Of a stretch of 6,354 nt of DNA, positions 1 through 3,643 are shown in pieces. The DNA is from Omnitrophica WOR_2 bacterium GWA2_47_8. Lineage in GTDB: Bacteria > Omnitrophota > Gorgyraeia > Zapsychrales > GWA2-47-8. The first letter of the stretch is position 1, and every line of letters starts with the position of its first letter. Made by a program: the position numbers and the translations under genes. The stretch covers positions 14,860 through 21,213 of the forward strand of contig MHFY01000137.1 of the NCBI GenBank assembly GCA_001805375.1, given 5' to 3'. The notes under the pieces are model-generated. The model ran no database searches. It was given only the letters and a program-made list of their open reading frames with translations, and was not told the DNA's origin.

Positions 1-192
1 CATGACCTGCGGCTGAAACTGCGTGATCAAGGTATCTAACGCTTTATAGATCCTGTTGAGCTTATTTTGTAAAAGATCTTTCGGCTTCGGTTCGATCGTG
101 CCGGTTTCCAGCAATCTGATCTTCTTATTTTCATATTCAATGAGGCCGTAACCGGTTGCCTGTAATCCTGGATCAATGCCAAGAATTTTCAT
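1..192 (-). CDS. ruvC: Holliday junction endonuclease RuvC, N-terminal part (cut by the window edge)
   Basis: Only the first 64 codons are present; the reading frame is open at the window edge. The protein begins MKILGIDPGLQATGYGLIE, the classic RuvC opening. D7 in GIDPG matches the first of the four acidic residues that bind metal in the RNase H-like fold; the other three lie outside the window. RuvC is the dimeric nuclease that cuts Holliday junctions after branch migration by RuvAB. The start ATG (192-190) follows the yebC stop after one base (TAA-A-ATG). No clear ribosome site precedes it, so translation is probably coupled to yebC. The yebC-ruvC order is a common bacterial arrangement, which supports both calls. 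ruvA and ruvB would be expected further downstream but cannot be seen. Confidence 0.95.
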   Translation of the reverse strand, partial: MKILGIDPGLQATGYGLIEYENKKIRLLETGTIEPKPKDLLQNKLNRIYKALDTLITQFQPQVM

Positions 193-193
193 T

Positions 194-949
194 TTAGCCC
201 GCGGCTTGCGCGGCCTTTTCGATCTCTTCATCTGAAATATCAAAATTGGCATGCACCGCCTGCACGTCTTCGTGGTCTTCCAAGGCCGATAATAGGTCCA
301 ACACTGTCTTTGCGTCGTTACCGACGACCTTGACCGTGGACCCCGGGACCATGGTGATCTCCGCAGTGACGACCGGGATCTTTTTAGCTTCGATCGCCGC
401 CTTCACGGCCTCAAAAGCGGTCGGCGCACAGGTCACTTCATGATAATTCCCCTCGGATTTAATATCGTCCGCCCCTGCCTCAAGCGCAATGTCCATCAAT
501 TGCTCTTCGCTGATCTTGTCTTTTTCAATGGAAACAAAACCTTTTTTGGCGAACATCCACGCCGTGCTTCCGGCGCCGGCGAGACTGCCGTTCTTTTTGG
601 AAAGGATATTCCGGATCTCAGCTGTCGTTCTGTTCTTATTATCCGTCAGGCCCTCGATCAAAAGCGCGACGCCTCCGGGGCCATAGGCGTCAAAGGTCAC
701 ATTTTCATAAACCACACCGGGAAGTTCGCCGGTCCCTTTTTTAATGGCGTTCTCAACGTTCACGGAAGGCATGTTAATGAACTTCGCGCGGGCCATCGCG
801 GTGCGCAAACGCGGATTTTTATCCGGATCCCCACCGTCTTTAGCGGCGGTCGTGATCTCACGGATGATCTTCGTAAAAGCCGCCCCGCGCTTCGCGTCGG
901 CAGCGCCTTTTTTATGTTTAATACTAGCCCATTTTGAATGTCCTGACAT
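194..949 (-). CDS. yebC: YebC/TACO1-family protein (translation/regulatory factor)
   Basis: A 251-residue protein starting MSGHSKWASIKHKKG, the family signature, and of usual family length. Other family landmarks are KRGAAFTKIIREI (21-33), NPRLRTAMARAK (45-56), the YGPGGVA loop (89-95), NRTTAEIRNILSK (106-118), the AWMF segment (130-133) and SALEDHEDVQAVHANFDI (221-238). The family was first annotated as a transcriptional regulator. Later work on TACO1 and bacterial homologues links it to ribosome function and translation, so the exact role here is open. The reading frame extends 29 codons further upstream, but ATG at 949-947 is chosen because the family begins at MSGHSKW and a strong purine-rich ribosome site (GGAGGAAG) lies a few bases before it. 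The upstream extension would also run through hairpins. It is followed one base later by ruvC. Confidence 0.96.
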   Translation of the reverse strand: MSGHSKWASIKHKKGAADAKRGAAFTKIIREITTAAKDGGDPDKNPRLRTAMARAKFINMPSVNVENAIKKGTGELPGVVYENVTFDAYGPGGVALLIEGLTDNKNRTTAEIRNILSKKNGSLAGAGSTAWMFAKKGFVSIEKDKISEEQLMDIALEAGADDIKSEGNYHEVTCAPTAFEAVKAAIEAKKIPVVTAEITMVPGSTVKVVGNDAKTVLDLLSALEDHEDVQAVHANFDISDEEIEKAAQAAG

Positions 950-951
950 CG

Positions 952-961
952 TACTTCCTCC
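952..961 (-). promoter_or_regulatory. yebC ribosome-binding site
   Basis: On the minus strand the sequence GGAGGAAG followed by a short spacer precedes the yebC ATG. It is one of the two clear Shine-Dalgarno sites in the window (the other is at rpoD), and it decides the yebC start against the longer open frame. Confidence 0.8.
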
Positions 962-973
962 TTCAATGAGTAC

Positions 974-1005
974 ACAATTTGCGGAACACAGTGAACGCAA
1001 ATTGT
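974..1005. repeat. Hairpin 1 between rnpB and yebC (10-bp stem, 12-nt loop)
   Basis: ACAATTTGCG (974-983) is perfectly complementary to CGCAAATTGT (996-1005). Read on the minus strand the loop is TTCACTGTGTTC. This closely resembles the plus-strand loop of hairpin 3 (1058-1100). The stem differs from that of hairpin 3, but the loops match. No run of T follows on either strand, so it is not a convincing intrinsic terminator. It sits in the leader just upstream of the yebC ribosome site. Confidence 0.8.
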
Positions 1006-1018
1006 CGTGCGAATTGAA

Positions 1019-1050
1019 TCCAGCACTAATTTCCATAAATTAGTGCTGGA
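1019..1050. repeat. Hairpin 2 between rnpB and yebC (perfect 14-bp stem, 4-nt loop)
   Basis: The arms 1019-1032 and 1037-1050 are perfect complements around a CCAT loop. A TAAATTAGTG copy in the right arm (1036-1045) recurs at 1106-1115, just beyond rnpB helix P1, so the rnpB tail could pair with one arm as an alternative fold. No T-rich tail follows, so a terminator role is possible but unproven. Confidence 0.8.
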
Positions 1051-1057
1051 TAAATTC

Positions 1058-1100
1058 CGACTTATAACTTAGCTTCACTATCGTTCGCTAAGTTATGTCG
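1058..1100. repeat. Hairpin 3, immediately downstream of rnpB (candidate 3' boundary structure)
   Basis: ATAACTTAGC (1064-1073) pairs with GCTAAGTTAT (1087-1096) around a 13-nt loop, TTCACTATCGTTC on the plus strand. Beyond a 2-nt bulge, CGAC (1058-1061) pairs with GTCG (1097-1100). On the minus strand this is the first structure after rnpB and could protect or end the RNA, although no U-run follows. Its loop matches that of hairpin 1 in the opposite orientation. Confidence 0.75.
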
Positions 1101-1110
1101 TCATTTAAAT

Positions 1111-1501
1111 TAGTGAGCAAGCCAATAAGCCGAGTTCTGTGGATCTTGATTTTTTCGGGCAAGATCGACGGTTATTTCACTCACTTCCGCGATCACTCGC
1201 GAAACTCTTGCGGCCAACCCGAAGATCATAGCGAGCCGGATACAGCTCATCTCTTCCTATGCGGCCTTGCTCCATGTAGAGATTGCTCGTTTCACTCTCT
1301 CACTGTTTCCAGCGAAAGCATCGTCACTGTAGCTCTGATCCTATCACCCGTATCAGGTTTCAAGTGTCATGTGTCAAGATTGACACTTAAAACTTTAAAC
1401 TTGACACTAATGATGTCCTGCATTAACAGGATACATTATCCTCCGGAGCTCGGACTTTCCTCCCCTAAGTTAAACGAAGGGGCAACCATCTTGGCTTGCT
1501 C
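1111..1501 (-). ncRNA. rnpB: RNase P RNA (catalytic subunit of ribonuclease P)
   Basis: RNase P RNA cleaves 5' leaders from precursor tRNAs. Helix P1 pairs 1491-1501 with 1115-1125 perfectly (11 bp). The universal 5' core GAGGAAAGTCC is at 1462-1452 and its 3' partner ACAGAACTCGGCTTAT at 1140-1125; together these form P4 and the catalytic core. CR-II-like ACAGTGACGA lies around 1330-1321. A P12-like stem carries a GAAA tetraloop just after it. GGAGCAAGGCCGCATAGG (1273-1256) matches the conserved CR-IV region. A P18-like stem has a GTGA tetraloop near 1205-1185, and a 7-bp P19-like stem lies near 1165-1141. Overall it is mostly A-like. Oddities are a helix tiled from 7-nt units (1407-1357), no visible GGU in the P15 loop, and a 5' end inside the RNase HI frame. 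Exact ends are uncertain by several bases. Confidence 0.95.
1357..1407 (-). repeat. Heptamer-tiled hairpin inside rnpB
   Basis: On the minus strand these 51 nt divide into four 7-nt units (GTGTCAA, GTTTAAA, GTTTTAA, GTGTCAA), a TC spacer, and three units in inverse sense (TTGACAC, ATGACAC, TTGAAAC). Units 3-4 can pair with units 6-7 to give a 13-bp helix with one G-U and an 11-nt loop. It lies between the P8-like hairpin (about 1438-1408) and the CR-II segment, a variable part of the RNA's specificity domain. It looks like a simple-repeat insertion that kept a helix, which is an inference. Confidence 0.7.
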
Positions 1502-1954
1502 GTCAAAGATCGTCGAAGTCTCGCCCGTCTTTCCTTTACTCAGTTTTACGGAAGACGGGGCGGACTCTTTTTTTATAGCTTGTGTCGCTAATCGATCTGC
1601 GTCCTTGTTCTGCTCGCGCGGAACAACCGTCATCTCGATCTTTTTGAAACCTTTTGCCAAGTTTTTCACTTGATCAAAGAGCGGTTTGATATTCGCGTTC
1701 TTGACCTTATAGCTGCCTTTGAGTTGGTTATACAAAAGCTCACTATCGGTAAAGATCTTTATGTGCCCGGCCTTTAACGCTAAGGCCTCCTGTAACGCGT
1801 AAATGAGAGCCGTGTATTCGGCAATATTGTTTGTGGCTTGGCCGATCGATCTGGAAAATTCTTTAATAACTTTCCCATTCTTTTTTATAACCACACCGAT
1901 GGCGGCTGGGCCAGGATTGCCGGAACACGCTCCGTCGGTATATATCTCAAGCAT
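1436..1954 (-). CDS. rnhA: Ribonuclease HI with a C-terminal tail that reads into rnpB
   Basis: A 172-residue protein with a complete RNase H domain in residues 1-129. The four acidic active-site residues are visible: D7 in YTDGACSGNPGP, E46 in NNIAEY, D70 in FTDSE and D120 in NKDADRLA. RNase HI cuts the RNA strand of RNA-DNA hybrids such as R-loops and primers. The single-domain form with a VPREQNKDADRLA ending resembles the compact type found in many Bacteria and Archaea. Residues 130-172 are a Ser/Lys/Gly-rich tail unlike the family. Residues 132-144 are coded by a hairpin and residues 152-172 by the 5' 60-odd bases of rnpB. The start follows the zinc-ribbon stop after one base (TAA-C-ATG); AGAGGA lies about 11 nt upstream, rather far. 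It might be named rnhA or ypdQ-like. Confidence 0.93.
   Translation of the reverse strand: MLEIYTDGACSGNPGPAAIGVVIKKNGKVIKEFSRSIGQATNNIAEYTALIYALQEALALKAGHIKIFTDSELLYNQLKGSYKVKNANIKPLFDQVKNLAKGFKKIEMTVVPREQNKDADRLATQAIKKESAPSSVKLSKGKTGETSTIFDEQAKMVAPSFNLGEESPSSGG
1524..1559 (-). promoter_or_regulatory. Hairpin just upstream of the rnpB 5' end, within the RNase HI tail
   Basis: CCCGTCTT and AAGACGGG (1524-1531 and 1552-1559) form a perfect 8-bp stem, extendable by two G-C pairs past a bulge. It ends about 23 bases before helix P1 of rnpB and codes for RNase HI residues 132-144. It may mark a processing or leader structure for the mature RNase P RNA. That role is inferred; the pairing is seen. 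Confidence 0.55.
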
Positions 1955-1955
1955 G

Positions 1956-2684
1956 TTAAAGATTGTCCTCTAAATACAAAATACAGGTGCACATCTCGCA
2001 AGAGACCAATTTCTCATTCATCCGGATCTCATTGATGGCCTGCTGGGTGATATTCATAAAGCATCCGCCGCAGGTCGTTCCGGTCACCGGAACGATAGCC
2101 GAGCCGCCGCGGTTCTCTAAAATCCTTTCATAAAGATTTAAAATGGTTTTATCAACTTCCGGGGCAATGCGGCTGCGCTGGCTCTGCAAAACTTTCACCC
2201 GGTCCTCCAATATCTTGATCGAATCGTCTATTTCCTTCTTTTCAGAAAAATATTTCTTTTCCTCTTCCGCTAAGACCTTTTTTTCCCCGGTTATCCTGGC
2301 GTTGACCTGATCGGAATCCTCAAAGGACATTAAGATCTTTTCTTCGATGATGGATTGATCCGCTTTGATATGCTCGATCTCCGAGATCTTGGCGGTGTAT
2401 TCCTTGTTGGTCTTAAGAGCGGAAAGCTGGGTATTGGCCTTGGTGATCTCGTCTTCCCTGGTTTTGAGCTCGAGTTCTAGGCTTTTCCGATCCAGGACCG
2501 TCTTTTTGAGCTTCTCCTCCCAATTATGCAGGGTGGCTTTCTTATCTTCATAGTGATTCTTGATCTCTTCTAAATAGGCAGGTTTTTCCTCCAGCTCCCG
2601 TCGAAATTCATAGATCTCTTTATCTATCTTCTGCAGCTCGATGAGTTTTCGCAATTGATCTTTTAATAAAACTTGCTGTGCCAT
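1956..2684 (-). CDS. Coiled-coil protein with C-terminal C4 zinc ribbon (DUF164/CT398/HP0958-like)
   Basis: A 242-residue protein with a long charged coiled coil (about 8-175), then a zinc ribbon with C205-GG-C208 and C229-EM-C232. Family landmarks are LKTNKEYTAKISEIEHIK (90-107), LYERILENRGGSAIVPV (184-200) and TCGGCFMNITQQAINEIR (204-221). C234 replaces the residue usually seen two after the last ligand. The family includes chlamydial CT398 and Helicobacter HP0958, which bind partner proteins, RNA or sigma-54-related factors, but its role outside a few species is unclear. Genes of this family are often next to RNase HI, as here. No convincing ribosome site precedes the ATG (2684-2682). A precise function cannot be assigned from sequence. 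Confidence 0.88.
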   Translation of the reverse strand: MAQQVLLKDQLRKLIELQKIDKEIYEFRRELEEKPAYLEEIKNHYEDKKATLHNWEEKLKKTVLDRKSLELELKTREDEITKANTQLSALKTNKEYTAKISEIEHIKADQSIIEEKILMSFEDSDQVNARITGEKKVLAEEEKKYFSEKKEIDDSIKILEDRVKVLQSQRSRIAPEVDKTILNLYERILENRGGSAIVPVTGTTCGGCFMNITQQAINEIRMNEKLVSCEMCTCILYLEDNL

Positions 2685-2710
2685 ATCGGAGGGATCCGTA
2701 ATTTACTGGC

Positions 2711-2733
2711 CCCTCGTTCCTTTGGAACTCGGG
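2711..2733. repeat. Small hairpin with tandem G-A internal loop
   Basis: GTTCC and GGAAC (2716-2720 and 2724-2728) close a TTT loop on the plus strand, extended by CCC and GGG across a two-base symmetrical internal loop. On the minus strand that loop is GA opposite GA, a stable tandem sheared-pair motif. It lies between the tRNA-Val 3' remnant and the zinc-ribbon gene, just beyond the duplicated segment. Confidence 0.5.
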
Positions 2734-2796
2734 ACAACAGTTTAGTCTTTCAAATAAAATTTATGGACACTAAACTGGTGGACGCAGAAGGGATCG
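2730..2796 (-). repeat. Direct repeat copy A: tRNA-Val 3' end plus downstream hairpin
   Basis: This 67-bp segment is nearly identical to 3155-3222, the second copy. It contains the 3' acceptor strand of tRNA-Val with CCA, the last part of the T arm (GATCCCTTC on the minus strand) and the CAGTTTAGT/ACTAAACTG inverted repeat that follows the tRNA. Differences are concentrated in the loop of that hairpin. The rest of the tRNA is missing here, so this copy is a non-functional tRNA 3' remnant. Confidence 0.85.
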
Positions 2797-2799
2797 CGA

Positions 2800-2816
2800 C
2801 CCCGCCAACAGCGGGG
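2800..2816. repeat. GC-rich hairpin at the junction of GIY-YIG gene and tRNA-Val remnant
   Basis: CCCCGC (2800-2805) pairs with GCGGGG (2811-2816) around CAACA. It sits where the body of tRNA-Val would be if copy A were a whole tRNA, between the GIY-YIG stop and the T-arm remnant. It could act as a terminator-like structure after the nuclease gene, but no U-run follows. Confidence 0.5.
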
Positions 2817-2831
2817 AAGTCCCGAAGCTTT

Positions 2832-3098
2832 TTAAGCTGAGGGAAACCCGTCTGTCCCTTTATGAATCAATCTTTCTTTATTTTTTATACTCAAACGTTT
2901 TATTTCAACTTCTCGAATTTGAGCAGTTTGTCGATCAGAACATTTTTCCTTATAAACTAATACCACCGGTCTACGATGACGAGTATATTGTGATCCTCGC
3001 CCACTATTATGACATGAAATTCGCTTATCTAAATTTGTTGATGTACCTGTATAAAAAGAACCATCTCGACATTGAACAATATAAACGTACCACATCAT
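2832..3098 (-). CDS. Small GIY-YIG nuclease-domain protein (UPF0213/YhbQ-like)
   Basis: An 88-residue single-domain protein, MMWYVYIVQCRDGSFYTGTS. VYI (5-7) and YTG (16-18) match the GIY and YIG elements. R26 matches the catalytic arginine, H30-N31-S32-G33 and KYTR-like QYTR (37-40) match the URI-type subfamily, and E65 in EVEIKRL matches the metal-binding glutamate. This family includes stand-alone nucleases and YhbQ-like proteins; the true substrate is rarely known. The frame is open 30 codons further upstream, but that stretch codes through the palindrome 3127-3156 and into repeat B, so ATG 3098 (or the adjacent 3095) is chosen. No close Shine-Dalgarno is seen. The last residues (TDGFPSA) run into structured DNA. 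The gene lies between two copies of a tRNA-Val 3' segment, which suggests a mobile or tRNA-associated unit (inference). Confidence 0.87.
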   Translation of the reverse strand: MMWYVYIVQCRDGSFYTGTSTNLDKRISCHNSGRGSQYTRHRRPVVLVYKEKCSDRQTAQIREVEIKRLSIKNKERLIHKGTDGFPSA

Positions 3099-3126
3099 AA
3101 TTATATCTGGTCCCTCGCCTTCGGCT

Positions 3127-3156
3127 CGCCTCGTGCCGAGCACTCGGTGCGAGGCG
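3127..3156. repeat. Long GC-rich palindrome between tRNA-Val and the GIY-YIG gene
   Basis: CGCCTCG-TG-CCGAG (3127-3140) is followed by CTCGG-TG-CGAGGCG (3143-3156). Pairing is continuous if the two T-G positions form wobbles, giving about 13 bp with a tiny loop. Its right edge touches repeat copy B. It is in the leader of the GIY-YIG gene and could be an end structure of the inserted unit or a terminator-like block after the tRNAs. Confidence 0.7.
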
Positions 3157-3222
3157 GGACAACAGTTTAGTCTTTCTAAATAAAACAAATGAAAACTAAA
3201 CTGGTGGACGCAGAAGGGATCG
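3155..3222 (-). repeat. Direct repeat copy B: overlaps the 3' end of intact tRNA-Val
   Basis: This 68-bp segment is the partner of copy A (2730-2796), about 425 bp away. It includes the 3' end of the functional tRNA-Val and the inverted repeat CAGTTTAGT (3163-3171) / ACTAAACTG (3195-3203). On the minus strand the arm starts inside the encoded CCA, so the hairpin directly abuts the tRNA 3' end. The pair of copies brackets the GIY-YIG gene. Confidence 0.85.
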
Positions 3223-3278
3223 AACCCTCGACCTCTGCCATGTGAGGGCAGCGCTCTAACCAGCTGAGCTATGCGTCC
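3202..3278 (-). tRNA. tRNA-Val (anticodon CAC), CCA encoded
   Basis: A full cloverleaf can be drawn. The acceptor GGACGCA/TGCGTCC is perfect, the D arm is GCTC...GAGC, and the anticodon stem CTGCC/GGCAG has loop CTCACAT, giving anticodon CAC for codon GUG. The T arm is GAGGG-TTCGATC-CCTTC with one G-U. Discriminator A is followed by an encoded CCA (3204-3202). It lies 7 bp after tRNA-Ile and is presumably co-transcribed. Because CAC reads only GUG, another valine tRNA is expected elsewhere in the genome. Confidence 0.96.
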
Positions 3279-3285
3279 TTTTCCC

Positions 3286-3359
3286 TGGGCCCACCTGGAC
3301 TCGAACCAGGGACCAAGTGATTATGAGTCACCTGCTCTGACCGACTGAGCTATGGGCCC
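3286..3359 (-). tRNA. tRNA-Ile2 (anticodon CAU, probably lysidine-modified), no CCA encoded
   Basis: A complete cloverleaf has acceptor GGGCCCA/TGGGCCC, D arm GCTC...GAGC, anticodon loop CTCATAA (CAU) in stem GGTGA/TCACT, and T arm CCTGG-TTCGAGT-CCAGG. CAU occurs in Met and in Ile2. The anticodon-arm and variable-region sequence here (GACTCATAATC...CTTGGTC) closely resembles E. coli ileX, so Ile2 is preferred over elongator Met. If so, TilS must convert C34 to lysidine so that the tRNA reads AUA. The discriminator A is followed by GGG, not CCA, so the 3' end must be added by the nucleotidyltransferase. Confidence 0.9.
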
Positions 3360-3362
3360 TAA

Positions 3363-3426
3363 TGAGTAGACACCAGGGACCAATCGATTATAAGTCATCT
3401 GCTCTAACCGACTGAGCTACTCCGAC
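3363..3426 (-). pseudogene. Degenerate tRNA-Ile-like copy lacking the T arm
   Basis: Positions 3372-3419 match tRNA-Ile2 (3305-3352) with about five mismatches in 48, covering the D arm, anticodon arm and variable region. The anticodon loop has become CTTATAA (UAU), the anticodon stem carries an A-A mismatch, and the sequence departs just after the first T-stem strand; the T loop, second T strand and matching acceptor strand are absent. A functional bacterial tRNA without a T arm is not expected, so this is called a tandem pseudogene. Its 5' end is shared with a hairpin (3417-3441). Confidence 0.75.
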
Positions 3427-3441
3427 GTCCTTGCGGAGTAG
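3417..3441. repeat. Hairpin sharing the 5' end of the degenerate tRNA
   Basis: CTACTCCG (3417-3424) pairs with CGGAGTAG (3434-3441) over a 9-nt loop. The same GAGTAG stretch also has a second CTACTC complement at the 3' side of the degenerate tRNA (about 3364-3369), so two alternative pairings exist. Confidence 0.6.
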
Positions 3442-3444
3442 GCG

Positions 3445-3476
3445 TCCCGGCCTTCGACCAAGTCGAAGCGTCGGGA
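3445..3476. repeat. Near-perfect GC-rich hairpin upstream of the tRNA block
   Basis: TCCCG...CTTCGAC (3445-3458) pairs with GTCGAAG...CGGGA (3462-3476) around a 3-nt loop with one bulged base and one G-T pair. It lies in the presumed leader of the tRNA transcript. The compact palindromic form suggests a dispersed REP-like element, which cannot be tested from one window. Confidence 0.65.
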
Positions 3477-3519
3477 TGGGCCCGTAGTTTGAGTCCCTAT
3501 ATACTAATATTTATATAAA

Positions 3520-3525
3520 ATTATA
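3520..3525 (-). promoter_or_regulatory. Candidate -10 box for the tRNA transcript
   Basis: A perfect TATAAT is present on the minus strand in AT-rich DNA (3500-3540), upstream of the first hairpin and the tRNA block. No good -35 hexamer is seen at 16-18 bp, and there is no TG extension, so this is a candidate only. The surrounding gap (3427-3643) holds no convincing gene. It also contains a short direct repeat of CAATTTAAACAG (3572-3584 and 3598-3609, one extra A in the first). Confidence 0.4.
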
Positions 3526-3643
3526 CTAAAATTTTGAACATCAGCATACCACAATGACTGCTAATTTTCAACAATTTAAAACAGCCCAAAGTTGTTCCAA
3601 TTTAAACAGTTAAATGTGCGGGAGAGTTAAAAAGAGGGCCAGT

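Noticed and set aside
440..937. A 165-residue open frame on the plus strand within yebC
   Set aside because: It lies wholly antisense to a well-supported yebC gene and has no family resemblance.
950..1036. A 29-codon N-terminal extension of YebC
   Set aside because: The family begins at MSGHSKW, a strong ribosome site lies just before that ATG, and the extension would code through two hairpins.
1019..1050. An intrinsic terminator of rnpB
   Set aside because: The stem is strong but A-T-rich towards the loop and no T-run follows on either strand, so it was kept as a hairpin of unknown role.
974..1100. A short CRISPR array
   Set aside because: There are only three palindromes with different stem sequences and no regular repeat-spacer pattern; no cas genes are nearby.
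1095..1673. A 192-residue open frame on the plus strand
   Set aside because: It is antisense to rnpB and the RNase HI gene, has no recognisable domain, and conserved RNA motifs explain the sequence.
3099..3188. A 30-codon N-terminal extension of the GIY-YIG protein
   Set aside because: It reads through a GC-rich palindrome and part of the tRNA-linked repeat; GIY-YIG proteins of this type start at the WYVYI segment.
3286..3359. Elongator tRNA-Met(CAU)
   Set aside because: The anticodon is compatible, but the anticodon-arm and variable-loop sequence fits the Ile2 (ileX-like) pattern better; the distinction is not absolute.
3363..3426. A functional tRNA-Ile(UAU)
   Set aside because: There is no T arm, no matching acceptor strand, and the anticodon stem contains a mismatch.
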